A stretch of 64,000 nucleotides of DNA. It comes from Homalodisca vitripennis (taxonomy: Eukaryota > Arthropoda > Insecta > Hemiptera > Cicadellidae). The DNA lies in contig NW_025777429.1 of assembly GCF_021130785.1 (NCBI RefSeq), positions 33,765 to 97,764 of the forward strand, read 5' to 3'. The number at the start of each line of letters is the position of its first letter. Position 1 is the first letter of the stretch. The position numbers and the translations under genes were made by a program. Below, piece by piece: positions 47,826 through 62,491 of this stretch. The notes beneath the pieces were generated by a model. That model made no database searches. It saw only the letters and a program-made list of their open reading frames with translations, and had not been told where the DNA came from.

Positions 47826-50800
47826 TATTTTTATTTGAAATAATAATCACTTTGAACAGGCTTATGAAAGGACTTATTTCACCGTTCCTTTTCCTTTATG
47901 AAATCCTCTAAAGATTTAGTGCCTTGATGGAGTTTTCATGAAACATTTGGGGACAGGGCTAATCTTGTAATATTAACTAAATCCTTTAGATATACAGTGT
48001 GTATTGAAAAAGTGTCACAATCTTATCTTAGTGATTTTATCATGACTTAAAAAATTCTGTAAACATACGTCGATGAATGTTTCTCTTTGCTGCCAGCTGC
48101 CATTTTTAAAAAAGGTATTATCTCTAGAAATGGTAAAGCTATGGTTATCAAACTTTGCAAATAGATAAGAAAAGGATTAATAAAATATTTTCATGTTTTT
48201 TTTATTAAAAAAAAATTTGGAATGTTAAAAAATGGTTAAAATCTGCTACTAATATTTTATTTCTACTGATATTATAACAGTACACTTTGTAAGGAAAATT
48301 CGTAAACGCATAAGAAAGGTCGACCAATTTATGGTATATTTTCCCAAGACAGGAGAAACAAGAATAATTGTCTTTTATACAATTAAAAATATAGCAAAAT
48401 TTAATTTTTTATCAAAATTCCATGTACTTAAGATCTTAGTTATTTCCAGTATCATACTAGTGATTACCGGGTTGTCACTACGAAAAGAAATATTTACATT
48501 TGTAGGTCTGAGTAGCTTATATCGGTTCAAAGATGACTGCTTCCAGCTTTATAAATTCACCCACGGTGTCACAGTTAACTTTGCCTTATTGCCCTAATCA
48601 AAAAACTATAGATGTTTAAAGTTCACGGAAATATACTTCGGGTCAAAACCATATTTTCTCGCTCTTGTAAACTATTTTTAGTCTAAATTATTTTGAGTAC
48701 CATATTTAAGTTTACATTTTGTTTTTCCGCAACCCACTATTAAAATACCATTACAATAACAAGTAAGGCCATAAATTATGAGGAAAACTTTCACAGCTGT
48801 CATAATTAAGAAAGGTTTTATAACAGTATCCAAACATTACTTCCGATGCATTAAAGTTTTTAAACTCGCAACTATGTTGTACATTAAGATATTACATTTT
48901 TATTTTCTATTTGTATTATATTACTGATCAAGCACTTCATAATTTATATATTATAAAATGGAAATGGAAACAAATATTTTGGCCAGTTTGTAGAACCTTA
49001 GCTGAAAGTGTCAACAGTTTTTTAGTTACGGGTAAACTTACTGTGGTATTATTTTTAATTATAAAACATTATTAATAAATGTTTTCAGAATTTCTAAATA
49101 TTTCAGCTGATATTTTCAATATTTATATTTATATGTCCTTTAGAAAAATTCAATTATTATCATAAAAAATAACTATTCCAGCCATTTTCAAGACTAGCGA
49201 TACGTAATACATTTTGTAATTTGACATGATTCGATATTTTTGTGTTATCTGTTCTATTTTCAAAACTCACAGAAGCGTTTTTGTAATGTATACGTTTTTT
49301 ATATTTCTATTATTTGTATCTATTATGAAAGTGTACACTTTAATATCATTTTTTTCTTAGCACTCAGGAAGAACTTTCAAGAAAATACACATATTCATGC
49401 TTATAGTGTATTACACATGTGTATTTCCATTCTGTTAGATACAAATGCGGAAAAAGTACAATGCTACAGATTGTAGACACGGCAGTGAGCTTTTGGATTG
49501 CTATATATTTAGTGAGAGATTAAGTAGAAAATGTTTGTCCTGAGGACACATGATGTCATGTCTGCTTTAACAAATACAAATAAATACATGTAATAATGTA
49601 CTACAAATTTATTGTTCCCACCAAGCGGTATTGATTAATGATGTAATGCTCAATCTATCGTTCTACGTACACCATCAATTCCTCAAATGGATTTCAGTAC
49701 AAAATTAACTAATCTAGTCTAAAACAGCTGCTAACGTTGACAGGAACTTCTTACGTAAATCGACAAGCAATATTTTTTATGGTTGCCATAAAACGACACT
49801 TCATATTGCCGCACACAAGACTCTAGCGTATTTTTACAACTCCCCAGACACAACTTCAGGCCACGTATTGTAGTCGTTCTTACAGAAAATGAGTGCTTTG
49901 CATTCAACAAGCCGCGTGGTATTGTACATTGCTTGAAGCATCTCTTAGTTATCCTAAACGTTTACTGTGTTCTTCAAATCAACTTTTTTTAGCTTTGATT
50001 TCTTTATATGCTTTATGAAAATTACGTAAATTATATAAAAACAGTCTACGGATTTTCAAAATAAAGAGAACTAAATTAAGTTACTTTTTACTTACTTACA
50101 AGTTTGTATTATGTACGATAAAACGTAACTTCAATATTTGTTTAAACTAATAATGCGAGAAAAGATTCTTATTAAGAAAGGACATATTTTTTTAAGTATA
50201 TAATGCAAGAATCAGTTTCCTCATGTTTAAAAGTGTTATTTCTTCATCCAATACATATAATACTGAGCAACGATATAAATATATAAAAAATACAGTTCTA
50301 CATTACTTGCGAATTATTCTTGACAATGAATAGTAATAAAATTAATTTCTAAATTCTATTATGTATAGTAATTTCAAAAATAATTTTTGTATTTATAAAG
50401 AAAATAAAACGTATTTTTTTAAAGGGAGAGGCAGGAATTGAACTCCTATCCCATTTTGTGTATACACACAAGTAGTTTAAAATATGGTGTACTTTTATTC
50501 TGTTGCTTGAATTAGATAAGGTTTAAAATGTTTAATACTCATAGGTTATTTTAAATCATAAACCTAATACTTAATTATTGCAGGGACTGAGTATAAGGAT
50601 TTATACTAATCTATCATATTTTAAAAATAATACTAGTTAATTAAGAGATTAGAGGCAGAAAGAATACGGGTTGTTCTGTACACATACTATAAGGCACAAA
50701 GGTCAGATACTATATGCAACATAACTTCCATTCCTCGATGGGATACAATAGCAATATACCTGCTACGTCATAATTCTCATTATAGCCGGATGTCATGATA

Positions 50801-51989
50801 ATACTGTACGTCACAGTTTAGTTCCCCGGGCAGATTTATCCAACTATATTATGTTTCTAAACCACATCAGTCAAATGTTTATAACATACCACTATAATGT
50901 GTTTATGGACATTACAAAATTTCCGAATGAATTGATTCATTTGACAATATTTAGTTTGTTAAAATTGATGATTTATGACAATATGATAGAACTTACAATT
51001 CATTATTATTTCCTTAAATCCTGGCTAATCTCTTTTTACAGTGGTAAACTTCGTTTCATTCTTACAATTTTATCAATTGAGATAATATTTAAATTAAAAC
51101 GGTATTGATAAATACTGCGAACATGAAGGAATATCAGATTCAAAGACAAAGACATACAGCATGATTTGGATAATGCCACTGTACCTTAGTTATTAACTTG
51201 TTTTTAAAACGACCCTTGGCACATGAATCATGTTAAAGAGCGATAGTTCAATAGATTTTGTCGTAGATTTTTAGTGTAATGGGTCATAAAAGTACAGTAT
51301 CTTAATGTAAATTTTCTTATACCCCTCAGAATTACATTTCAAATGACTACACTTCTAACATTAGAATATGAATAGGCAGATGATTATTTTTCAATAATGA
51401 TTTTATTTATAACTATAGAGTATTTATTGGTTGCCTAAACAATTATGATTAACACTTTTTTAGTTTAATTCTAGTAATAAATATAAGACAATAGAAAGCA
51501 TAATTGACAACAAGCAGATCAGGACGTAAAGTTTTAATATATAAATTCTATATAAGTATTTTGTTTCAGTTACAAAAAAACCTGTTGCCCATTAAAAAAT
51601 TTGGTTTATTAAGACTATTTAGACTACTAATTATGATTTTTGAACACTTTTATATAAACATTTTGCTTCTTATATCGATAAGTACATAATGTTATACAGC
51701 AAAACATTGGCTATTTTGTTAACTAATATATATATACATATAATAGTTTAATAATATATTGTTCAATACAATAATTAAAAGTGAGGATTTATCACTAGGG
51801 TATAAAATCATTAATGGAATATGATACTAATTACGAAAATTATAATAACGAGTCAGTAATACTAATACTACGGTTGTTTCCATTGGTCAATTTTCGTATA
51901 TTCTGCGCATTTTTTTAATTTTTCTTGAGTTACGGAGACTTTCAAAATCTAAAGATGGTGTAAAAAATTAAAAATACATTAATAACTTC
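47826..51989. other. Gene-free AT-rich stretch
   Basis: No coding sequence was recognised. Small frames (48331-48597, 49240-49476, 50851-51108) have no family features. Confidence 0.5.
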
Positions 51990-52170
51990 CTCACAAGCCC
52001 CAGAGTATGTTACTATGTTTGTATAATGGTCTGGAAGATGTGGCAATATGCCAGTCTCTTCTACATGAGATAATAATTGTGTCAACCTCACACTTATGTG
52101 TTAGAAGGCTGTAGCAAATAGATCATAACCGATTCATTACAACGTTTTTGGCTGGATAAGAGTATAACAG
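51990..52170 (-). repeat. Dispersed repeat R2, copy 2
   Basis: Homologous to 13095-13290. Ends near TTTTTGGCTGGATAAGAG. Confidence 0.6.
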
Positions 52171-52976
52171 TAACCTGTGTTATTTGTTATTGTATATTTT
52201 TTATTTGTTTTTAAATATAACAGTATCTTGTCACAGGGATATTTACCAATGTGAGAGATTAGGAGAAGAGAAACTACACAGTCCAACGACAGCCTATCAG
52301 CTTCTATTTGTACACATTGGAATCAATCGAATCAGTAAGCTTCCTGAAGGCGTAAAGCAAATGATTAATGAAATCTATTTATGTCGAGAGGGCCTTATTA
52401 GGTGGGTGAATTCATGTTAAGTCGCTACGCTAGTTAATTGGAAATTAGAAAATCAGAATCAGATGAGGATTGCAAGTGATGTGGTGAAATAAAAATCTGA
52501 ATTAAATTGAAAATTATTGAGAGGTAGTTGAAATATAAATGACGCTTGCTATGCACTGTAAACCTGTGTCAATGGCAACAAATATAAAAAAAATTAACGT
52601 TACCCGGACAAATATATATATTTTTGTTTCATTAGGGGAAGATATATAAGAAAGTGTAGTTCTTATTATTGCTCTTAGAGTATTGAATTCATGAGTTTTG
52701 GATATAATAATGTTTGTGCAATATGACATTTTACACATACATATATTTGATCTATATTTGTGTTATTTATTTATTAATTTGTTTTGTATATTTATATTTT
52801 ATATATTTATTTATTTATATATATTTTTAGTAGTTAGTAAATACTGAATCCCATGTCGATATATATATTTGTGCTATTTGTACACAATGTACAATATACA
52901 TAATATAATGTAGAAAAGTTATTTATTCTATACGGAGGAAACTGATTTCTTCCTGAATACCTGTTACTGGATGTGT

Positions 52977-52978
<2 letters not shown>
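52171..52978. other. Gene-free AT-rich stretch
   Basis: AT-rich, with TTTATTTA/TATATTTA-type low complexity near 52760-52830. Frames at 52184-52420 (plus) and 52514-52738 (minus) are not supported as genes. Confidence 0.45.

Positions 52979-53041
<63 letters not shown>
52979..53041. repeat. (GA)n microsatellite
   Basis: About 63 bp of GA dinucleotide with one phase slip (GAGGAGAG) near 53022. Confidence 0.95.
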
Positions 53042-55082
53042 TGTGATTGTGTTGTGTGTCACTTTAACAAAAGCGGACTTGTATTTGTTAACGTACGAAA
53101 ATTATTAAAGAGGCTCTAATTATTATTAACTAGGTAGGTGTCCGTTACAACTTGTGCCGCATAACACGCTTCCTTGACTAGAGCGCCAAATTTTTAGTCT
53201 ATAATGTGTTTCACTCTTGAGAAAAACAATTGTACAGGAAATAAATATTATACATATACCCATCAGGTACAAGAGATATTATTCTAACATAATGACAGGC
53301 TTTACCAATCTCAACCTAATTTCGTGAATGTCAGAAGAAGAAGAGCCTTATTTGTTCTTTTCTACGTAAAAATTTAGTTTTAAAGCCTAAATCTACACGT
53401 CAACCCTAACTGCGCATAGCTACTCTGTAATATGTTCTCAAATTTAATATGAATATACTCGTTTTTTTATTTTTATTTCTTATCTGCAATTCTCTTTACC
53501 CCATCATGTTATGTTCGCTAACCTTCTGGAAATTCATTAGGTATACAATAAATATTTAAAAATTAAATCAACTAGATAAAAATTCAACTGGATTAAGGGC
53601 TCTACCCTCTAAAATTCCCCGTTGGGAAAATCATATTTTAAGAACACGTTTTTATTTTAAAAGGTGATTTTTTCATTATTAAGGAACTACAATTTTTAGT
53701 TGTAATATATAAAGCATGTTTGTCATTGTTTAATTCTTTTACTATGTCTACATAGTGAATTTCCAGAAATTATACGATCATAAACAATGACATTTATTAC
53801 TTTTCAATTTTCATAAAATATATTTTTTAATTAACCGTGATGCTGTGCAATTTTATTATTTTATATTTGTTTATAGTTTATAAACTTAAAAATTCTCGTT
53901 ATTTGATATTAATATCAGAGCACCAAGACATGGCAATGGCTTGAGACTTTAGAGCTCCTTCCCAATGGCTTTATTTGTTTATCTTAAATATTAACTCTAA
54001 AGATGTAAAGTTAATTCAACTATTGAAACCTTAGGAACGATTTAACCATTTAATACAAGTTTAATTATCTTTAAATAATGAGTAAACTTATGAAAAATGT
54101 TACTTCGTACACTGATAAATATTTATATTAGTCTTTTACTCCAGGCTCTGATTCATTGGTTTTTAACCCCGAATACCAGAAATGAAGATTACTTCCAAGG
54201 CCACTTATTTACTTCAACTTGATTACTATTTAAACAGAGTTTTATTTGTCGCCATTGTTTTTGTGTGGCATTAAAAACAGTAAATAAAATATAGTAGTCT
54301 GCATGTTTGGGAAATATCTCTCATTCTTTTCAGAGCTTCAAAGCTATCATGGAAATTATCTTAGGTTAATGTCCCCACAAGCAATTATTTAATTAAATTT
54401 TAGTAACATATTTTCTATTTTTACATGCCAAATATACCCCACGTAACCTAGAATAATAAATGTTCAAAGGTTATCATAAACATCTATTTTTCTCCATGTT
54501 TTGGGAAAGAACTATGAAAGTCCTGTTGAGTTCCTTTAAAACAACATATATTAGAAGGTGTTAAGTTACCAGTTCTCAGGTGTGCCTCTTCTAAAAATGA
54601 TGACTTTAGCTGACTTTAAACCTTGTTTGTACGCTGTAGTTAGTGACAGATTTTGAGTGGAACTACATTAAACGTCTTTTCACGGTAACTTCAAACTTCC
54701 AGCGTTTTATTAGTTTCTGTTCCACGTGATTTTTGAGAAACTTACTTTCTATGTCCTACTCAGATTAAAGTTTTGTAAGACATCTATATTATTTTATATT
54801 TAGATATTGCATGATATCAAACGATATTCTTTAATTTGAATAACGTGAGCAATGACTTTTGAATTATTTATTTTATAACTGTCAATTGCACCGCTCTTAA
54901 TTAACGATATCTAAATAGAAATATCCGATAGCTGGATAATAAAACGTTATTTTTGAATATGACCTGACCAAGTCCGTTATTTGAATACTTGTGCCCTAGG
55001 AGCAGTATCTAGGTCTCTAAATCCAAATAGAGTAGGTTTAAATGTTAATGATTAAGGAAGTTATTAAGAGGAATAAATTGCA
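53042..55082. other. Gene-free AT-rich stretch
   Basis: No coding region, RNA gene or repeat recognised. Confidence 0.5.
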
Positions 55083-55540
55083 CTTAGTCCTGTAAGAATC
55101 TTTGCGCTGCTTCCGGAGTAACAGGATATTCAGGATGGATAAACTTAAGGAGTAGGGGCCCGCTCCTATCGAGATCCATCAGGAAGAAATAGGGCACTAC
55201 ATCTCAAAGTCATGTCTCCCCGGTTGAAGGAGAAGCCAGATCTGAACCAGACTCTCCAGTTAAAGTAGGTAGGAGTGGCACATCCTTGTTGAGGCTAGCA
55301 AGAACCTCTTAGGTTAGGGAACAAACCCCACCAACGCCAACAGTCATCTCCCACCGTAGACTAGACCTATCGAATTGCCCATGAACCCCAGAATCTTGAA
55401 ATTTGCGATTATTGATGTGTTCCTGGACATCCATAAGCTTTGACCAGATTTAAGTGACATATCAGTTTTTTGCTGTGCCCAGTGGTGGGTTCAACTGGAA
55501 GGTATAAACCAGCCAAAAGTGATCTCTGCTGGGTTGGTTG
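55083..55540 (+). repeat. Dispersed repeat R1, copy 2 (uninterrupted)
   Basis: Homologous to 9992-10301 plus 10818-10900. It is GC-richer than its surroundings (GGAGTAGGGGCCCGCTCC near 55150). The site that received the 516-bp insert in the other copy is empty here, at about 55429-55438 (ACATCCATAAGC). No coding frame was recognised; the hydrophobic frame starting at 55519 overlaps its end and is not called. Confidence 0.7.
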
Positions 55541-58500
55541 ACCCTTTACTTAGTACGCACTTTTTACTTACCTTCTCATCACTACTAACAGTTTCTATGT
55601 TAACACATTCACACATAATTTTTACATTAATCATATCATTATTTCTTTACTGTGCTGTTTTGATCACTCATTCTTTACTACTATTAAACACACCACTGGA
55701 CCTCAGGTACGACATCCAATATAATCCTATTTTACATTTCAACTGTTCTTATTTTTATCCGTAAACTCATTCATTTTTGGCCTTCAAACATTCTTCTATT
55801 TATTAGATTTTACACACCTTGTAAATTGTTTTCACTATAGTTTTGAATCAGAGATTTAGGCCCTCACATTATACAAGATTCAAATAATTTCTTACTACAG
55901 TTTTTTATGAATTATAAAGAACCTAAATTATATTTTATAAAGATAGAGTTTAAATTTGTATTCCATAAATTATTTTATTGCATACATTTTTAGCTAACAA
56001 ATCATCATAAAAACAAACTTAATAAGTAGATATTTTATAAATATCTATTTACAACTGTATGTCGGAGTTTCTGGTCTGCATAAATTTCCAGTCCACTTAA
56101 AACTTTGTGACTAACAAGATTTAGTAGGAATTAGTGAATAACCAATTAGCTGATATCTAGCCTCGCAGCCGACCGACTACGGCAGTTTGCTAATAAGTTG
56201 GTACGTTTACATACTAAATCAATATCTGTTCCACACAATTTAAATATAAAGTGTAAATATTTATCATAAATATAATAACAGTGCTTATATTTTAATGTAT
56301 CAACCTACAGAAAGAGTTATTATATTTATATGGCATTACCCCTCGCTATTACAAATAACCTTGGAAATCTAATAGAATTGCTTTGTGTATTTGTATTATG
56401 GAGTTGGCTGTAAGACAAATGTACTAAAAAAGTTTCAATATATTTATCAAATTTAATTTATTATAGCAAAATAGAATAAGTATTGCAATGAGGTAATTTG
56501 AGATAAATTAATATCCTTTGAGCAGTAGAAAAGTTTTAGGATAGCCTGGTAGGTGAAATATGTGATTCAACCCCCTTTTGAAGGTATCCAAGGCAATAAA
56601 AGTGATCTTTATTATTTTACTAAACGGGTTTATTATTTTATATAACAAAGATTATTTTTATTTTGCTTTCAAATTAACCTCAACATTCGTCAAATTATAA
56701 TACTGTATAATAATCTCTTACCGGTTTTCCTTTCATAGCTTGAAACATTAACAGCTTAAGACAGACTCACAACTGTACAATTATTACTATTATTATTATT
56801 ATTAGAGATATTTGTTTTTGTTTGTAAATGTTTGAGTAGAAAACTATGCATCAAATTAAGTTACGTACCAGTACAGAGTACCATGTTACTGATATTACTA
56901 AATATGAAGTTTTTCGTATGACTGGAAGATTTTTAATTTTATATGATTTTTTTTAAGATATTGAAAAATATTTGATATTGCCTGATTCTAACTGAATTAT
57001 AACAGCCAGAGCAATCTGAATTGTCATTAATAACATATAAACATAATAATTTATTGTCATAATATATCAATAATGCTGTATAATTACTTATGAAAAATTT
57101 CTTGTGATATTTGTATTTTTTATAGAAAGAACTCTAACGAATATATAAGTCTATTTCAGAAAATCAAGACCTTGAATTACTTTAAAAGTTTCTTTGAATT
57201 TTTTGTCAACGGGATAAACTAAACTCGCTGCTATACATTGTAGTGTATATTTCTTTAGAACCTAATAGCATACGCATAAAACATTTTTAATAACACTCTT
57301 ATTCATAAATGTCTTACTATTTATTGTTACGTTATAATTACTGTAAATCTCTTTTTATAATGTACATGTTTATAAATATTTACCTATACAGTTCAAAAAT
57401 CTATTTATAAATTGAAATAGTTATTATAAATGAATAAAGTGTATTTCGTGGTGTGCTATATACATTTTCGGTAACAAAATATAATTGAATTAAAATTACC
57501 AATATAATACTGTACTATTTTTATTGACAAACAATCTACACTAGCTGTATTATTAGAAACTAAACTACCCTCTTAACACTAGATTTTTATAATACTTTAT
57601 ACTTTATACTATGAATCATATTATGATAATAATATATTAAGAATAGCAATACTTATAAATTATAATTAAATTATAAAACAACAATAATATACATTTATTA
57701 GGCTGCTTCGGACGGAAACCTTTGGATTTAACAGAAGTTTCTTAAATAAACCTTTTTAAGTTTGTCCGATGCTTTTAAGTGATAACTGATATTCTCGCAT
57801 AGATAACAAAATTTTTGGGCTGTTAATGGCAAATGTGAAAGATCAGTGAGACAAAAACTGAATCTGGAAGGGAAAGTTTTGTTTTGAAAATCACATTCCA
57901 CGTTATCTAAAAGTCTAAACGTTATGCTAAGAATCTACAGACAATTTTGTCACTTATTTTTAGATATTCCTTTTTTGTAAAGGGTAATATAAAATTTTAA
58001 GATTTAAAACTACTCAATGTAAATTAATTTAATTTTGTGTATTTACAAGTAAATAAAAAATATACAATTGGAATTCATTGATATTAGTTAGTTTGCGCAA
58101 GGTTGTTAAATAAGTTGGGGAAACTTTTACAATGTTTAAATACTAGAAAGTGATCAAAGTTCCCATAATTATATTTTACTCTAAGTTTTTGTTTGCAGTT
58201 ATAATAATAAAAAAAACACGGACAACTAATGTTTCAGGTGCGGCGTAGTACATTTTATTACTATACTTATTGTAAGAATTTAACTTTCCGGTGAAAGAAA
58301 TAAATGCATCATAATAACCGCTACCCGTGACTTCTCTCAGGATATCGTAGGCTGTGATCACTGGTTCGAGTGAATTATATTTCCAACGCCAATTTGACTT
58401 TAACGTTTTCTTTTTCTCCTTTATTAGTCTTTTTTACTTTCAAATCAAGATTACAGAATCCAAAAGTAAGGAAGGACTACGGATGAGTTTCATTGGGCAG

Positions 58501-60700
58501 GAAAGAGCAATACTTGCTTCACAGAAATCATGTGTTTGGTTTATAAACAATTCCGTAGGTATATAAACAGTAGCTCAGAAATAGTAATACTGGAAGTCTG
58601 GTGTTGTACGAGATACGACTGGAGTGCTCTCTCATATATTTTGCACTACTAAAAGTATTTTATGCGTAATGAACGTGATCAATAGGATTTCTTTAGTTTT
58701 TAAAACAAAAGTTTCGTCTTTTAGATTCATGCAATATAAAAGTTGCTTGTACAGAGATCTTAATATTATAACATGAAAAATTAAGTTTACTGAATTTAGA
58801 AAATATAAAACCTGTTTAAGTTTGTGGTGAATCAAGCATACAAATTTACTAGTGTTTTATTAATATGAAATAAAGAACTAGACCATAGTAAAGGGGCAGT
58901 TTTGTTGTACTCAGCTTGTTATAACATACAATTTTACTTACATGTTATATTGTATGCTCTAACTTCCGTTTCATCATTGCTAAAACGTGAATTGAAAGGA
59001 AACTGTAAAGTGTGATAATAGCAATATTAATTATCATTATACAATATTAATAAAGGATACTAAACGAAATTATTATTTATAAAACTAATATTATGGATGT
59101 CTATAAAAATATTTCGGTTACCTGGAAATAATTTAACAAAACACTAACATTTTAAGGGGTTTAACTCCTTGTCTATTTTTTCACAGTTTAAATAATTTCA
59201 TATGTTTCAAATATAGATTTATAAGAATGATATATATATATATATATATATATATCCACTTTTAATTCTGTAATTGAAAACAAAATATGATTGCATAGAG
59301 ATAAATGAAGACTGGCAACTTTTTATGTATCTGAGGATATAAATTGTACCAATTATGCAAATTCAAGCCAATTTAAATACCGTCGAAAAACACATCTAGT
59401 GTTTTTAACAACTCCAGTGTTTTGAATTATGGCCTTGAAACAGCAACTGACAATTGGTGATTCAAACTATGGAACAAATTGCTATTAACATCGCATCACA
59501 CAGTACCTTTTCTAACTATAACAGGTCATCCCCTGCTGGTTTTTACATGTATTACATAGCTCTTTATAAATACACAAAGTTAGTGACCCTGCCACAATTT
59601 AAACATGGAAACCACGTTATAGTCTTAATAACTCATAGCAAAACTTAGTGTACAGCCTCAGTTAAACCAGTGGTGTACCACAGTTTTAAGACTACAGCAG
59701 AACATCTTCAAAACATAGCGTGATTTCCATTTCAAAATCCAGTATAATTGAATTCAGATAAATTACCCATATAAACTATAACTAATATAGAAAACAAATT
59801 TACATAATTATTTGACGATACTTAGTTCTTTACAGGATTTACGTTTTCCTTAGTATAATAAGGAAACAAAATATGTATTTCGTCAATCTGTTTTACAATC
59901 AATCTTTTGATGACACAAAATCCAATCTCACCATCTTTGTTTACAAGCTTCAGGATATTCACTATACATCCTTAACAGTTGTTGTATATTATAGAAACAT
60001 TTAATTTTTATTTCTTGCTTTATAGTAATGAATTATTAATTCCTCAGAATATGTTGTGATATTTATTATAAAACTATTATAATATTAAAAAACGAATCCG
60101 AAATTCCACGTTAATATTGGGGGTACGTATGTAAAAGTCAATGGGATATCATTTATTGTTCATGTTAGAATATTATATAAAAATAGTGCTACAGTAAACT
60201 AACACATACAAATCAATATTCATTATCATGTTATAAATTAAAATAGACTGTTATTGTCTATGAAAGAGCTAAGGAGCATAATAAGAAAACGAAGCTAGAT
60301 CAAGTGTAATAAATAATCTTCTACTGAGTAATAGCCTTAACGGCACAAGAGAACTTTGACTTTTTTGATTAAAAGCATATTTTTGCAAAATATTGTTTTT
60401 TTCAGGAAGGTTTTTGAATAATTTGGGTACGAGGTATTTAATATTTTATTTTTAATATGCTAGTCTTGAACACAGGTAAGCCGACATTAATCTTGTGTCT
60501 AGTTGTTAGGTATTATTGCCTTAAATAACTTGGTTTTTTATTGCCTAATATGAAAAGGCTACTTTTATTGAATTAAAATTATGTATATATATATATTTTG
60601 GGTAATTTATACTCTATATTTGCCTTTATTTACTAAACTGTATATACTACATTAATTCTATATCTCTTTCTGCGGCCTAGTGCCTACAATACCATTCCTT
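55541..60700. other. Gene-free AT-rich stretch
   Basis: Nothing recognised apart from the AT microsatellite at 59230. Short frames at 58176-58835 and 59454-59648 have no family features. Confidence 0.5.
59230..59255. repeat. (TA)n microsatellite
   Basis: 26-bp TA run. Confidence 0.9.
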
Positions 60701-62491
60701 ACAAGATTAAAATATTCACGTACAGTGACAGACCAATGAACCATTGTCTCCCGAATCAGCTGTTTACTGTACACTCACCAAACAATCACAACGGTTGACT
60801 TATCAAGGCTCAATTGCCCACCTTGCAAGCAACGGAACGCTTGCTCATTATACTCTCGGTCCCGCCTGGGGCACTCTTTCCCCCATGTGTTACTCTCTCA
60901 TTTAAATATTAGTTTATCTCTATTTTTACATTAACATTAAAGTCAGTGCTCTGGATTGGCAATCTCTACCAGAACGTCTCTGCTCCCGGACACCTGCGTC
61001 TACCGTGCTCTACAGGACTGGCCACAGTGAACTATTCGTTTGCGGTCGTATTGTGCGTGAGTGAATCCGTGAAGGACATCTTCCGTCGTCACGCCTGCCT
61101 ACAAGACAGCAGCCTATTTCCACACTTACTGATCACAACCTGGCCCTCAACAACAGCAGACTACGGTTAGGTAACTCTCATGAAAACAAAGGTAACTGTT
61201 TATTTTCTGCACTTTATTTGAATATGCACTGTTCATAAACTCATTATGTGTAACCTGGTGAACTCTTGTTTAAAATCAGTGTGTTCGGCGTCTTCACTGC
61301 CTACTGTGAAGTGGTCCTTCTTAATCGAGCCTCTAAAATATTATTTCACGGTTCTCATAACCAAAATTCTTTCTTTTCATGGTCCTTAGCGAGCCGGATA
61401 ATAAGAACTTTAGTCCATTGGTGAATATCAGTGCAATCTCAACTCTTATATACAGTGCATATTTCAAAGTGTGGTTTCAGGTTCTTTCACGATTGCAAAG
61501 TCCGTGCATATCGATTTTCCAATCCCCCTCTCCACTCATATCAGCTGTGACGTCGTGATCATATCAGCTGTGGTGCTTTGTCGACTGCATTGTTTTGTTT
61601 ACAAACAAGCTTTCAGACTGTCACAGCACAGGTGAACTGATTACTGTTTTAATGGTTACCGCTTCTCAATACTTGTTGGTTATCAGCCCTAATTGTAATA
61701 CACATTATTCTAAGCAGGTTAAATATAAACAATCTTTGTTATTGACACTTTACCTTGAGCAGGACTCTATACGTACGAGCATCCTTATTGCAAAATTAAA
61801 TGTTTATTTTGTCAACACTATATTCTAGTCTCAGCTTAAAAAGAAAAAAAGCTACTTAATGCTCACAATTGTTTATTATAATTTATATTTTAACATTGCT
61901 CACGCATATGTATGCATGGTTTATGGTTATTGTCACAACACTACCATACTTTTCCTCTGACAGTTTACACGTAGTACGTGCGCATACTGTTTCCAGAGCC
62001 TCTGCTACATTATAGCTGAATTTAGCTCAACAGTAACCTTAATTGTTGTTTATTATTTAATAACAACTTGTCTTGTTTACGTTTTGTCTTAGTAACATTT
62101 TATTTTATTTTCTCAAAACAAAACTATACTGTAAGGCCTATACGAGCCTACTCTACTTATTGCATTATTATTGAGTTTTTACCTCAAAAAAACTAAACAA
62201 TTGGTACCTGAAGATGAAATCAATGATTTCGAAATGTACATAGTAACAAAAATAAAAGTTTAAAAAAAGTGTTAAAAGGTTTATTTATAATGTATCATAA
62301 ATATTTTTAAATCGTGTTTCATTGTATTACATTGTTTAGATACTTCTTATTTCTTGGGGAAAATACTTCAGATGAAAATAATTTAGTTTCTATTTTTTAT
62401 CACTGTCTCAATTCAAGAGGACAATATTTTGTTTACTTTTCACCTTTGAAGTTTTACTCAAATTGTTTAATTTTCTACAAACAATTTCAAC
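60700..62491 (+). other. Possible BEL 5' LTR and leader
   Basis: This is non-coding sequence upstream of gag. A TTTAAATATT box near 60900, followed by GTCAGTGCTCTGG and a GC-rich tract, resembles a promoter and start region in BEL LTRs. A primer-binding site could not be fixed. Frames at 60946-61170 and 61595-61828 are not supported. Confidence 0.3.
62208..62262 (+). other. Hammerhead-like core motif followed by an A-rich tract
   Basis: CTGAAGA (62208-62214) and CGAAA (62230-62234), followed by an AACAAAAATAAAAG tract. The order is that of the CUGANGA...GAAA core of hammerhead ribozymes found in Penelope-like elements. Helices were not proven. Confidence 0.25.

Noticed and set aside
50423..50460. 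Possible tRNA T-arm on the minus strand (GGAGTTCAATTCC)
   Set aside because: No matching acceptor 5' strand or D/anticodon arms were found within tRNA length, so it is probably chance or a repeat.
55519..55764. 81-codon hydrophobic frame, possible small membrane protein
   Set aside because: It overlaps the end of repeat R1, is of low complexity (Leu/Ser/Thr/His) and has no recognised family.
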